Shown here: positions 27,428-36,200 of the stretch, in pieces
Layout: every line of letters begins with the position of its first letter
Numbering within the stretch: the first letter of the stretch is position 1
Source: CBDCUI01 sp965223115
GTDB lineage: Bacteria > Pseudomonadota > Gammaproteobacteria > UBA4575
Direction of reading: 5' to 3'
NCBI GenBank assembly: GCA_965223115.1
Contig: OZ244982.1
Span: 1,922,001 to 1,986,000, forward strand
Length of the DNA: 64,000 nucleotides
Made by a program: the position numbers and the translations under genes
Notes under the pieces: generated by a model
Told to the model about the DNA's origin: nothing
Seen by the model: the letters and a program-made list of their open reading frames with translations, nothing else
The model's database searches: none

Positions 27428-28651
27428 TTAATTTAACTGAACTCTTTGACCCCAAGGAACATCTTGCTTACCTTTTACTAACCAAATTACAGGAAAGCTG
27501 GGAGCATTATTCGGAAATGAACCTATACCATCAGTAAAATACACTAACAGGTCTGGATATTGATCTTGCTCATCTAACCAATCAAACACGGGATTAAAAT
27601 CTGTACCACCACCTCCTGTCAGTCTAGCCGGTAATTCAACTTCTTCCCAAGGCTCAAATATCCATGGTGCACCTTTTGCCAATTCTGCATCACAAGGTAG
27701 TAAAGTAATTCTTGCCCGCACATTTCCTTTTATTGCATCAACTTCTGTAATAAATTCACTCATTTCTTTGTCGTTCACCGAACCACTAATATCGATTCCA
27801 ACCGCGATGTTAATTTGTGAACTACGCAAACTTGGAAATATTGCAGGACCACCTCGCCGCGAAGAAGGTCTAGAATAACTATAATCATCACGTGCACTTG
27901 CTGTCATATAACGCGCAAGTAACATACGCCACGGTAATTTCGGCTGTAGCATGAAATCGACCATACGCCCCATAGACCCACCCAACTTACCGGCCTGCAT
28001 CGCTTGCTGTGCCGCTCCTGCCAACCTTTGTTGCCATTGAATAGACAACTCTTCTTGCTCTTGTGGACTTAACTCGGCTGGCTGTGGCGCCAGCCCTGGT
28101 GTTTCGGTTGGTTCTTTATTTAAATTATCTTCGAGTGACTGTTGCAATTGTTGATCTTGATGCTCTTCATTTTGTAGTGAGTCTTGTTGATCTTCACTCC
28201 TATCTTGATCCTGTTTTTCAAAATCTGAATCCTCATTATCAAGATCATCGATATAATGATAAATCTCTTCTGCAGTCATGCCTGCAAAACCATCATCAAC
28301 AAGTGTGCCTGGTGGCGCTTTTAAGCCATCGTTAATTAACAAAGGGTTTACTGCATAGTCACACGCAAGTTCCCAACGTTGTTTAATTCGATGTTGTCTA
28401 CGTGCAAAATGTGACAGTGCGCAATGCAGTGCTTGTTTAGCAAGTACAAACTGAGTTTCTTGAATATCCAACGCATTTATATAATCTTGGTTATAAAAAA
28501 GTTTTTTAGCATTTGTAGCTGCTGACTTACACCATTTAGGGTCTGCTGCTACTAAAGGCAAACGCAAAACAAGTGCACCCAAGAATGGCTTGTCTAATAT
28601 TAAACGGGTTCTTGCCGCAGCAAGTTTGTTTTGAATTTCAGAATCGGCCAC
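27428..28651 (-). CDS. VWA-like domain protein with metallopeptidase-like N-terminal domain (DUF2201 type)
   Basis: The gene starts at GTG and encodes 407 residues. The N-terminal domain resembles the putative metallopeptidase of DUF2201 proteins, but the expected HExxH is KQALH (FVLAKQALHCALSH), so zinc binding is doubtful. A Gln/Asp/Glu-rich linker spans roughly residues 130-200. The C-terminal VWA-like domain has a complete MIDAS set: DISGS, then the later GGGTDF with Thr and Asp. With the MoxR ATPase 121 bases upstream it forms a typical MoxR-VWA pair, which usually matures or activates metal-cofactor enzymes. The target could be the dsr system (inference). Confidence 0.8.
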   Translation of the reverse strand: MADSEIQNKLAAARTRLILDKPFLGALVLRLPLVAADPKWCKSAATNAKKLFYNQDYINALDIQETQFVLAKQALHCALSHFARRQHRIKQRWELACDYAVNPLLINDGLKAPPGTLVDDGFAGMTAEEIYHYIDDLDNEDSDFEKQDQDRSEDQQDSLQNEEHQDQQLQQSLEDNLNKEPTETPGLAPQPAELSPQEQEELSIQWQQRLAGAAQQAMQAGKLGGSMGRMVDFMLQPKLPWRMLLARYMTASARDDYSYSRPSSRRGGPAIFPSLRSSQINIAVGIDISGSVNDKEMSEFITEVDAIKGNVRARITLLPCDAELAKGAPWIFEPWEEVELPARLTGGGGTDFNPVFDWLDEQDQYPDLLVYFTDGIGSFPNNAPSFPVIWLVKGKQDVPWGQRVQLN

Positions 28652-28772
28652 AAGATGTAATTCAAATTATCGAAGATTTAAAAAGTTTTGAGTTGCTTTG
28701 AGACTTGGTAAAAAACTACGAATAGGCAGAGTGTATTTTTTAACAACGTAGCAAGGCAAATCAAAGCCTCCT

Positions 28773-29816
28773 TCACTGAAAAATCATGATATCGGCTATT
28801 TTATCTGCCCAGGTAGCAAATTCAGGAAGGCTAAATAAATCTTCACCAATGGCACGATGCATATCCGACACCATCATTACGCCCATTTCGCGCTGCGGGA
28901 AACGCCCAGCATAATTTAAAATATTTCCATGCACTGCTTGCGCAGCATCTGTTTTTTTAGCACGAATTGCATGCCCTACCAATGCGGTTGCAACTGCATA
29001 CTGCAAATCAATCTCTTGTGGTGTATCTACTTGTTCACCACGGACAATAGCTTCCAAATCCGGCATTTGGTCTAAATTAGAAATAAAAGCGTTTAACTCA
29101 ACACCTGCAGCAGGTCCCACACAGGCTTGCAATGCTCCCGTTAATAAATCCGGTCTTGTAGAAAATTTCTGTAGTGCGCGATGCGCAAATTCCCAAGAAC
29201 GTGGTGATGGAAATGCAACAGGATTATGAGCAGGATCAAAATCAAATAACAAATCAGGACGAAAACGTAAAAAAGCAATTACTCTTTCATCAATTTCATT
29301 TGTATATGCCCATGCCACCCAGTCATCTAAATTTAAGTCAACTTCAAAATGTGAAAATCGATTTGCTAAGGGTGCAGGCATAGTATAAGTAACACCGCGG
29401 TCACCTTGACGATTACCTGCAGCAAATATTGCCCAGCCAGATGGAACACAATATTGGCCCAAGCGGCGATCAAGGATAAGTTGATAGGCGGCTGCAGAAA
29501 CACTAGGGGCAGCAGAAGTAATTTCGTCTAAAAATAAAATGCCACTTTCGCCATGACGTTCCCTATTAGGCAACATGGCTGGAACAGCCCACTCAACCGA
29601 ACCGTTTTCTCGAAATGGAATACCACGCAAATCACTGGGTTCCATTTGTGATAAACGAATATCTATAACTTCAACTTCATTCTTTTTCGCTACTTGAGTA
29701 ACCATTTGCGACTTCCCCACACCGGGAGGACCCCATAGCATCACAGGCGTATGCTGGCCCAATGCAGCACCTTGAAATTCTTTCTCTAAAACAACTAATA
29801 AATGTGCGGGCCGCAT
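28773..29816 (-). CDS. MoxR-family AAA+ ATPase
   Basis: The 347-residue protein has Walker A GPPGVGKSQ near residue 30, Walker B ILFLDEITSA near residue 94 and sensor-like GNRQGDRGVTY. MoxR proteins act as chaperones with VWA partners to insert cofactors or remodel complexes. The VWA partner follows in the same direction with 121 bases between them; dsrS and cysG follow that. A Sel1 gene lies 24 bases upstream. The operon layout suggests a chaperone system linked to siroheme enzyme maturation, which is an inference. Confidence 0.9.
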   Translation of the reverse strand: MRPAHLLVVLEKEFQGAALGQHTPVMLWGPPGVGKSQMVTQVAKKNEVEVIDIRLSQMEPSDLRGIPFRENGSVEWAVPAMLPNRERHGESGILFLDEITSAAPSVSAAAYQLILDRRLGQYCVPSGWAIFAAGNRQGDRGVTYTMPAPLANRFSHFEVDLNLDDWVAWAYTNEIDERVIAFLRFRPDLLFDFDPAHNPVAFPSPRSWEFAHRALQKFSTRPDLLTGALQACVGPAAGVELNAFISNLDQMPDLEAIVRGEQVDTPQEIDLQYAVATALVGHAIRAKKTDAAQAVHGNILNYAGRFPQREMGVMMVSDMHRAIGEDLFSLPEFATWADKIADIMIFQ

Positions 29817-29840
29817 AAAATTAAATAAATTAAAATAAAA

Positions 29841-30278
29841 TTATATTTCTTCAGAAGAAAACCCCGCTTTGGCATACCATTCCCTAGCTTTTTCTATATC
29901 TTTTACAACGCCACGCCCTTCTTCATACATCATCGCCAGTGTTGTTTGCGAACCTTGAAGACCTTGTTCAGCAGCCTTAGTGAACCATTTAATGGCTTCT
30001 TCTCCATTTTGCTCCACACAATCTCCCTCCATATACATAAAACCTAATCCATGTTGCGCCAAATCGTGACCTTGTTCTGCAGCAGCTTTCATCCATTTAA
30101 ATGCCGCATCAGAATTGACAGCAACACCTAAGCCATTTTGATACATAATGGCACAACGATGCATTGCATCTGTGTTTCCTTGTTCGGCTAGAGGCGACAA
30201 AATTTGCATGGCTCTAGAAAAATGCTTGGCCTCAAAAGCCATCATGCCACTGTTAAAGTCCATATCAATTTCAGACAT
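29841..30278 (-). CDS. Sel1-like repeat protein
   Basis: I start at the ATG at 30278 (MSEIDMDFNSG), with GGAG five bases upstream; a longer start 15 codons before lacks a site. The 145-residue protein carries three Sel1-type repeats of about 36 residues (AMHRCAIMYQNGLGV, AQHGLGFMYMEGDCV, SQTTLAMMYEEGRGV). These alpha-solenoids mediate protein contacts. No signal peptide is seen. It heads the operon with moxR, VWA, dsrS and cysG, so it may be a scaffold for that group. Confidence 0.8.
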   Translation of the reverse strand: MSEIDMDFNSGMMAFEAKHFSRAMQILSPLAEQGNTDAMHRCAIMYQNGLGVAVNSDAAFKWMKAAAEQGHDLAQHGLGFMYMEGDCVEQNGEEAIKWFTKAAEQGLQGSQTTLAMMYEEGRGVVKDIEKAREWYAKAGFSSEEI

Positions 30279-30614
30279 GCTTACTCCAGGATTTGATACT
30301 TTGTAAATTATCGAGTAACCCATAATACGCGAAACATGAAAACCTTAGGAATAAATCCCAAGATATATGTTCTAAAAAAACAATAACTGGCATAAAAATA
30401 GTGGGTTTTATTTAAACGGGTATGGCAATACTTTAGTAGCCAATTACTACAGGCCTTATACAAAATATTGCTATCTATTATCTTTCATTCAAAGCTTTTG
30501 CATTAGACAAAAAAGCATCTTATAGATAAATTGATACTCTCAATAGAGATATATTGGGCTCAATACCACTTTTTGTATCCTGCTTTGCCAATTTTTTAGT
30601 GGCATTATTAAGCT
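30279..30614. other. 336-bp divergent intergenic region
   Basis: The region lies between the minus-strand Sel1/moxR/dsrS/cysG operon and a plus-strand gene, so it should contain promoters for both. It is AT-rich. I see no reading frame, strong hairpin or recognisable operator. Confidence 0.4.
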
Positions 30615-31766
30615 ATGTCTACAGTCGAACCACAAATCATCCCCGATGCTAAGTTAGCCATGCGCTCATATATCCAGCGTGTGGCAACTGGGCCTGAATA
30701 CAGCAAAGACATCTCCTTCGAAGAAGCACGAGATGCCATGAGTCAAATTTTAAGTGGTTCTGCCGACCCTGTTCAGGCCGGTATTTTTCTGATTGCCTTA
30801 CGCATGAAACGCGAAACATTGGATGAAAACGGTGGCTCCTTACAAGCCATAATTGATGCTGCAAAGATTGTTACTGCCGATGTTGAGCATGTCATAGATG
30901 TCGCCGATCCATATGATGGTTATACGCGTGGGCTACCCGTATCTCCTTTTTTACCCGCTGTATTTGCCGCTTGTGGACAACCAGCAGTATCCCATGGTGC
31001 TGAAGCCGTAGGCCCTAAATACGGCATCACTCATAGAAAAGTATTACGTGCAGCAGGCATCAATGTTGATAACACCCCAGAACAAGCTGTACAAAAAATT
31101 AATAATGCAGAAATTGGCTGGGCATATGTGGATCAAAAAGAAATCTGTCCTGCTTTACATAATTTAATCCCGCTACGTACTCAAATTGTTAAACGCCCAG
31201 TAATCACAACTGTAGAAGTATTAATAGGACCAGTAAGAGGGAAAACTGCTACTCATTTAATGACGGGTTATGTACATAAACCTTATCCACCAGTCTATGA
31301 ACACCTTGCAAAACTGTCAGGCTTTGAGTCGGCAGTACTTATACGTGGAGTTGAAGGTGGCGTTATCCCTTCTTTAAAACAAGAATCAAAATATTTTGAA
31401 TATAAAACTACTAACCAAAATGCAACTGCATTAAACGAAGTTATCATTCATCCTGAAAATATTAATATTCAACAAGATGTACGCACCGTGCCCCTACCAG
31501 AACTACCGCAAGCAAAAGACACGAATGAGAACCTTGTAACAAAAATGGATATCGATCAACTTGCAAACGAAGCTGCTCGTGCCGGCATAGAGGCCTTGGA
31601 AGGCAAACCAGGTCCTGCACGTGATAGCTTAATTTATTCAGCTGCTATCATGCTTACGCATATGCAAATCGAAAAAAACATACAAACTTCTGCCGATAGA
31701 ATCCGGTCCGTTATTGACTCAGGTAAAGCATTAACACATTTTCAAAAAAATAACTTACATTTATAA
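30615..31766 (+). CDS. Anthranilate phosphoribosyltransferase-like protein (glycosyltransferase family 3, TrpD2 type)
   Basis: The 383-residue protein has the helical N-terminal domain of the family (FEEARDAMSQILSGSADPVQAGIFLIALRMK) and a catalytic domain with VSHGAEAVGPKYGITHRKVL. True TrpD has a conserved GTGGD loop; here the equivalent stretch is DPYDGYTRGLP, so it is not a tryptophan enzyme. TrpD2/YbiB relatives bind nucleic acids rather than anthranilate. Its place among genes around a dsr locus may be functional but no role can be stated. It is the first gene of a plus-strand pair. Confidence 0.75.
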   Translation: MSTVEPQIIPDAKLAMRSYIQRVATGPEYSKDISFEEARDAMSQILSGSADPVQAGIFLIALRMKRETLDENGGSLQAIIDAAKIVTADVEHVIDVADPYDGYTRGLPVSPFLPAVFAACGQPAVSHGAEAVGPKYGITHRKVLRAAGINVDNTPEQAVQKINNAEIGWAYVDQKEICPALHNLIPLRTQIVKRPVITTVEVLIGPVRGKTATHLMTGYVHKPYPPVYEHLAKLSGFESAVLIRGVEGGVIPSLKQESKYFEYKTTNQNATALNEVIIHPENINIQQDVRTVPLPELPQAKDTNENLVTKMDIDQLANEAARAGIEALEGKPGPARDSLIYSAAIMLTHMQIEKNIQTSADRIRSVIDSGKALTHFQKNNLHL

Positions 31767-31799
31767 CTCATAAATTAGACTAGCAACTAAGGAGAAACC

Positions 31800-31994
31800 A
31801 TGGATCAAATATACCGAGATGCAATCACAAAAATGGAAGCCGCAGCCGTAGACCCCGAATACGTTCTTGGCTGGCAAGGTGGTTATCTAGGTCATCCTGA
31901 GCGTGAAGAACAACGCGTTACCGAAGCATATAGTGCCGGCTATGAAGATGGCCAAGAAAAAAATACTGCTAATTTTGAAAAATGGAAAAAATAA
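31800..31994 (+). CDS. Small conserved-looking protein of unknown function
   Basis: The 64-residue acidic protein starts at an ATG with AAGGAG six bases upstream. It lies 33 bases after the TrpD2-like gene, so they are probably co-transcribed. It contains GWQGGYLGHPEREEQRVTEA and ends AYSAGYEDGQEKNTANFEKW; the G-Y-x-x-G pattern loosely recalls ribosome-modulation-factor-like proteins, but similarity is too short to call. No membrane segment or cysteine is present. Confidence 0.65.
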   Translation: MDQIYRDAITKMEAAAVDPEYVLGWQGGYLGHPEREEQRVTEAYSAGYEDGQEKNTANFEKWKK

Positions 31995-32350
31995 TACTTT
32001 AGTTATTATTTAATGAACTTTATAAAACAAACTAGTAATCATTCTTTACTTTCATTCGATTCCCGACTGTTTTTCAAATTTTGATCTGTGGACCAGGTAC
32101 TTTTGTACTCACAAAAGTACCCTCGTCTTATCTTAAATATCGCTATGGAAAGCGTATAGATTTAATTTCATACAAATTTACTGCAAGCTCCTATTACACA
32201 CAATTACTTAATGTAAATCTTAATTAGAACTGCTTATCTGCCTTATTAACGAATCGGATTAGTATTAATTAGTTTGTTTAATAGCTGCATTTGAATCACT
32301 CGAAGTCTATAATACGGAGCATAACTTCCACACAAAATAGGAGGTGTCTC
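31995..32350. other. 356-bp region without a gene, with a perfect 11-bp-stem hairpin
   Basis: I see no reading frame. At 32096-32121, GGTACTTTTGT and its complement flank a 4-base ACTC loop. It is followed by CTCGTCTTATC, not a T-run, so it does not read as a classic terminator. The rest should carry the promoter of the gene at 32351; I cannot place its boxes. Confidence 0.55.
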
Positions 32351-32668
32351 ATGCAGCTAGATAATATAAAAAAAATCTGCTCCGCTCTAATGTATAAAGC
32401 AAAAACTGAAAATTTCTTGGATCATTCCGTTGATGATATTGAAGAAGCAGCAAACAAATTTGTTGAAGAATTTGCTGAAGAGCATGGCTTAACAGCACAC
32501 ACTTTATCTGCGTTCAGATGGTATTTTCAATCTGATGACCATCTATTAGAAGATGGCTTTATAGAACTACAGTGCAAAACTAATTTTTTAAAACACGAAG
32601 GTTCTTGCACCTTCACTGTAGTAGATGTAGCTGAAATTGATGAAGTTAGACATTTGTCTCAAGTGTAG
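32351..32668 (+). CDS. Hypothetical acidic protein
   Basis: I choose the ATG at 32351 because AGGAGG lies six bases before it; an in-frame ATG at 32291 has none. The 105-residue acidic protein (MQLDNIKKICSALMYKAKTE) has a helical N-terminal half and a C-terminal half with several aromatic residues (AFRWYFQSDDHLLEDGF) and cysteines at QCKT and SCTF. No known motif is recognised. The gene stands alone between a long gap and a convergent gene. Confidence 0.65.
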   Translation: MQLDNIKKICSALMYKAKTENFLDHSVDDIEEAANKFVEEFAEEHGLTAHTLSAFRWYFQSDDHLLEDGFIELQCKTNFLKHEGSCTFTVVDVAEIDEVRHLSQV

Positions 32669-32772
32669 GTGCAAGTAACACTAAACCGAGACAGTTTAAA
32701 CTTGTAAATTTTGACCTGATTAAAAAGGTCAAGCATTGGTTTTGTGCTAATAATTCTAATCCGTGTTAATAG

Positions 32773-33387
32773 TTACTCTTCCCCCCAAACACCTGAACTG
32801 GGAATAGGAGGTGGAGCAAACTCAGTCTCATTTAAAGATGTTTTTTGGCCTTTAAATACTCTTTTTAACCCAAGCAATAGTTTTGGTATTTCAGAATCAA
32901 TGACATAATCTGGAATCCATTTATTATCTTTTTCACCCATTACCTCTTGTACGTGATTACCTGCTATGCGACGCATGGAAAAACTTGGACCTTCTTCTTT
33001 TGAGTAACTACATTCCGAATATTCACTCATTCTGTCATTAAGAAGCAAGATAAATTCTTTTTTATAATCCCCAGTACCACAGGCTTGTTCACGATTTGTG
33101 TGCATCGTCGCTGCAAGGTGTTGACCAAGAGCATTAATAAAAACTTCACGCTCTATTGCGGTCATTTCATCAAACACTATGCGATCCGCAATATGAGCAC
33201 CAAATGCTGCGAACTCTGCAATCACATCCAAACGCTGTGCTTGTGTTTGAGTTTCAAAGCCTTCATTCTCAAGAAACAAACAAGACTCTCCCGCCAGCAC
33301 CCATAGATTAAAACCTATTACGCTTGCAATTTCTTCAGGTGTGCGTTTGCGTTCTTTTTGATTCCAGCGAGTTTTAAGTCTAGCCAT
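32773..33387 (-). CDS. Hypothetical protein with tandemly repeated start region
   Basis: The 204-residue protein opens MARLKTRWNQKERKRTPEEI, then has a helical region (DVIAEFAAFGAHIADRIVF) and a polar tail with APPPIPSSGVWGEE. I know no function. Its start codon region is repeated, in decayed form, three more times upstream at about 56-base spacing (see the repeat entry). It converges with the gene at 32351. The upstream copies carry GTG or ATG at the equivalent place but cannot read through in frame. Confidence 0.6.
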   Translation of the reverse strand: MARLKTRWNQKERKRTPEEIASVIGFNLWVLAGESCLFLENEGFETQTQAQRLDVIAEFAAFGAHIADRIVFDEMTAIEREVFINALGQHLAATMHTNREQACGTGDYKKEFILLLNDRMSEYSECSYSKEEGPSFSMRRIAGNHVQEVMGEKDNKWIPDYVIDSEIPKLLLGLKRVFKGQKTSLNETEFAPPPIPSSGVWGEE

Positions 33388-33556
33388 TTTTAACTTTTTA
33401 CTGTCCTAGCTGGTTGATTCCAACGAATTTTAAGCCTAGCCACGTCTAACTATTATTCCTGCAAAAATGTTGCTTACAACGAATCTTCAATCTAGTCACA
33501 TTCAAGCTTATATTGTACAAATTAGTTGATCCCATAGGGTTTTAACCTAAAAGCAT
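33358..33556 (-). repeat. Four decayed ~56-bp tandem copies of a gene start region
   Basis: On the minus strand the first 30 bases of the 33387 gene (ATGGCTAGACTTAAAACTCG and following) recur starting at 33443 (GTGGCTAGGCTTAAAATTCG), 33499 (GTGACTAGATTGAAGATTCG) and 33556 (ATGCTTTTAGGTTAAAACCC). Intervals are 56, 56 and 57 bases. The unit starts and ends are best kept; the middles have drifted. Since 56 is not divisible by three, the copies cannot form one longer protein. It looks like an old tandem duplication. Confidence 0.7.
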
Positions 33557-33661
33557 AGACATAAACTGATGTGGTTTAATATGTAGATATAGCATGTAAT
33601 TTATAATGTTAATTTATCAATAATTTTTAAGATCGTAGCATACACTGTATATAATTGGACT

Positions 33662-34705
33662 ATGAATGATTCAACAAACCTGCTGTGCGAAACTGTACAG
33701 AAAAACTGCAACATTTCAGATGCGCAGCATGCAGCAAACTATACGCTATGCGTGTATTTATTGAAGATGCGTGAATACTTTCGTTGGGAAAATGGCTATT
33801 CTTACAATGACGTATTACCAAAAGAAGACATAGGAAATTGGGTGCAAGAACGTGAAAGCTTGTGGGAAGAACTTGAAGAAGAAAATTTTGTACCTTTAAA
33901 AATTGACGGTAGAGAGTTTGATCCCTTTGACACTGATAATATCAATCAAGTAATAGCACCTAAAGGTTATGTATACAGTGGTGGCATGGGCCAACACACT
34001 ATCCCACACTTCTTTTTAGCAAAATTAGAAACCAAAGAAACTTACAATGATTTCACCATGTACGTTTCTGCAGATGAATGTGCTCGTGACTTAATGGCGC
34101 CACCAGCAATGACTCAAGGTAAAAATGTTTTCATTCGTCGTGAATCATTACGCCGTTATTTTTGGGAAAAATTTCAAGAATGGCAGTGGCATAAATACGA
34201 TAACGCAATGGCAAGAGCACTTTCATACTATAATTTTGAAAATAATATAGAAATTGCGCTCGATAAAATGACCGATAATGAACTAGAAGCTGTGGCTTTA
34301 CACGAGATTGGAGAGTTTATTGCATCGCAAGAACTTAGTGAAAAATGGCATGAAATGATATTGAACTTGCCCAGATCACGAACTGAGATCATGGCAAGAG
34401 CTGTAAAAGATTTACTTGCGGATTGTTTATCAACTCTGCCAGGCTTAATTGAAAATTATAACCCAGCTTCTTTACATTTTTATGCTGCAAATCTTATCGC
34501 AATGCGTAAAGAATTGTTTCCTAGTTTTTTAAATGCTTATCAAACCTGGGTGGACACTAATAACTTAAAACCTTTGAAACTGATTGTTGCTAAAGGAGTA
34601 AAACACTGGACTTCACTAGCGCACGATATGCTAGATTGTTATCAAGACATGGACCCTGATGATTTAAGCAGGCTAGAAAATCTAGTACAGAGTAGAGTTC
34701 TATAA
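33662..34705 (+). CDS. Conserved hypothetical protein, acidic and aromatic-rich
   Basis: The 347-residue protein shows no signal peptide or membrane segment. Notable stretches are MREYFRWENGYSYNDVLP near residue 36, SGGMGQHTIPHFFLAKLE near 107, ADECARDLMAPPA near 140 and AVALHEIGEFIASQELSEKW near 212. The last contains an HEIGE pattern, which is not HExxH. I believe similar proteins exist in sulfur-metabolising bacteria but cannot name a function. It precedes a 2-oxoglutarate oxygenase gene by 58 bases. Confidence 0.7.
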   Translation: MNDSTNLLCETVQKNCNISDAQHAANYTLCVYLLKMREYFRWENGYSYNDVLPKEDIGNWVQERESLWEELEEENFVPLKIDGREFDPFDTDNINQVIAPKGYVYSGGMGQHTIPHFFLAKLETKETYNDFTMYVSADECARDLMAPPAMTQGKNVFIRRESLRRYFWEKFQEWQWHKYDNAMARALSYYNFENNIEIALDKMTDNELEAVALHEIGEFIASQELSEKWHEMILNLPRSRTEIMARAVKDLLADCLSTLPGLIENYNPASLHFYAANLIAMRKELFPSFLNAYQTWVDTNNLKPLKLIVAKGVKHWTSLAHDMLDCYQDMDPDDLSRLENLVQSRVL

Positions 34706-34763
34706 TTATTTTTTTATATTCATGAACCATGTTTTCGTGAGCTCATACAGTTTTTTTACATAA

Positions 34764-35375
34764 ATGAACCAAACAAAAACTGCTGCAAATAAACCATTAC
34801 GCACTATTAAAGAAGTTAAGCCTAATAGTTTTATTTTTGAACAAACCCAAGCACTATCAAAAACTTTTTGCACAGATGTTATTAAACGTTTTGAAAATGC
34901 AGTCGACGAGCAATATGAAGGTCGCATTGGACAACTTGCCGATAAAAATATCAGCATCAAGAAATCCACTGATCTTGTAGTGAGTGGAAAAGAACATTGG
35001 CAGGACGTTGACCGAACTTTATTTCGATCATTGAGCATGGCAATAAAAGAATTTCGCGAAACCTATCCTTTTTTTAAAGGCCCATTTAAAGACATGGGTT
35101 ATGGCATACAAAGAACCAATCCAGGCGAACATTATCATTGGCATATTGATGGTGGTAGTCATGATTTCAGTCACCGACAACTTGTGGCTATTTGGTATTT
35201 AAATGACGTTACTGGCCCGGGGGGAGAAACTGAATTTCTATTTCAAACTATAAAAATAAAACCTGAACTTGGAAAGTTACTTTTATTCCCTCCCTTTTGG
35301 ACACATGAACATCGCGGTGTTACTTTAGAGAAAGGTATTAAATACATTGCAACCACTTGGGTTGTATTCGCCTAA
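34764..35375 (+). CDS. 2-oxoglutarate/Fe(II)-dependent oxygenase (prolyl-4-hydroxylase-like)
   Basis: The 203-residue protein has the HxD...H iron triad: HWHIDGGSH near residue 126 and FWTHEHRGV near 176. GIKYIATTWVVF supplies the distal 2-oxoglutarate-side residues (Lys in place of the more common Arg). The family hydroxylates proteins or small molecules using O2. The GNAT gene starts 11 bases after its stop, so the two are likely co-expressed. The substrate is unknown. Confidence 0.85.
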   Translation: MNQTKTAANKPLRTIKEVKPNSFIFEQTQALSKTFCTDVIKRFENAVDEQYEGRIGQLADKNISIKKSTDLVVSGKEHWQDVDRTLFRSLSMAIKEFRETYPFFKGPFKDMGYGIQRTNPGEHYHWHIDGGSHDFSHRQLVAIWYLNDVTGPGGETEFLFQTIKIKPELGKLLLFPPFWTHEHRGVTLEKGIKYIATTWVVFA

Positions 35376-35385
35376 TTGATTTACA

Positions 35386-35826
35386 TTGATTACTTACAAA
35401 TCTCCAAAAACACATACAGAATTTAAAGACTATTACTTATTTCGTTGGGAGATGCTGCGTAAGCCACTCAATCTACCATTAGGTAGCGAACAAGATTTAC
35501 TAGAAGAATGTTCTCACCACATTGCAGCTTACAAAGATCAAACCATTATTGGCGTAGGTAGAATACATATCGAACAAGAGCAAACCGCACGTGTGCGATA
35601 TATGGCGGTTCATAACAATTTCCAAGGCCAAGGTATTGGCAGTAGCATACTAAAGGAGCTTGAGAAATTTGCTCACACAAACAAATTACAGACTTGTTAC
35701 TTATATGCACGCCAGAAAGCAATAAGTTTCTATATTAAAAATGGCTATATAATAAAAGGGAAATGCAATAACGAACTAAAACAATTAAAACACGAGAGGA
35801 TGGAAAAAATCTTACTTAATTCATAA
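35386..35826 (+). CDS. GNAT-family N-acetyltransferase, TTG start
   Basis: An in-frame TGA lies just upstream and the first possible start is TTG at 35386, ten bases after the preceding stop. The 146-residue protein has the acetyl-CoA loop NNFQGQGIGSSILKEL (Q-x-x-G-x-G/A type) and a preceding RYMAVH strand. The gene ends inside the convergent 35816 gene, an 11-base overlap. The substrate is unknown. The start is weakly supported because no clear ribosome-binding site is present; translational coupling could compensate. Confidence 0.8.
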   Translation: MITYKSPKTHTEFKDYYLFRWEMLRKPLNLPLGSEQDLLEECSHHIAAYKDQTIIGVGRIHIEQEQTARVRYMAVHNNFQGQGIGSSILKELEKFAHTNKLQTCYLYARQKAISFYIKNGYIIKGKCNNELKQLKHERMEKILLNS

Positions 35827-36139
35827 TAATATCCGTTTGATTCATATCGCCTGATGTATCAATATCAATGGCCTGAATACCTGGCAGCTTGTTCAGTATA
35901 TATGCAGCCATAAGTCCCACTGTTGCAGCTTTCTCCAGTTGAATAGCTGTTAGCATTTTATCAGCAACTATTTGACACCGCTGTAGTGCATTGGGCTCAT
36001 CCACCCAAGTACGACTCATTTGCCAACCCCTATCCATATCCGCATCCATTTTCTGAAACATATCTTGTGCCGTTGCAACCATTTCATCATCCACTTCTAA
36101 AGGGTAAGTTTTTTCATCAATTGTAACTTTGAGTATCAT
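35816..36139 (-). CDS. Hypothetical protein, likely cytoplasmic
   Basis: I prefer the ATG at 36139 (MILKVTIDEKTYPLEVDDEM), giving 107 residues; a longer start adds an unlikely hydrophobic stretch. It has a helical region with DMFQKMDADMDRGWQMSRTW and ends in an Asp-rich tail. Its 3' end overlaps that of the GNAT gene by 11 bases. It is divergent from the PiuC-like gene, with 61 bases between their starts. I do not recognise a family. Confidence 0.65.
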   Translation of the reverse strand: MILKVTIDEKTYPLEVDDEMVATAQDMFQKMDADMDRGWQMSRTWVDEPNALQRCQIVADKMLTAIQLEKAATVGLMAAYILNKLPGIQAIDIDTSGDMNQTDIIMN

Positions 36140-36200
36140 AGGATTAATGTTTGCTATAAATAATATTGACAAGTATATCCTGTAGTACACTTAATAAAAT

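Noticed and set aside
33388..33661. CRISPR-like reading of the ~56-bp repeats
   Set aside because: Copies are adjacent and degenerate along their length and match the gene start, so they are tandem duplications, not repeat-spacer units.
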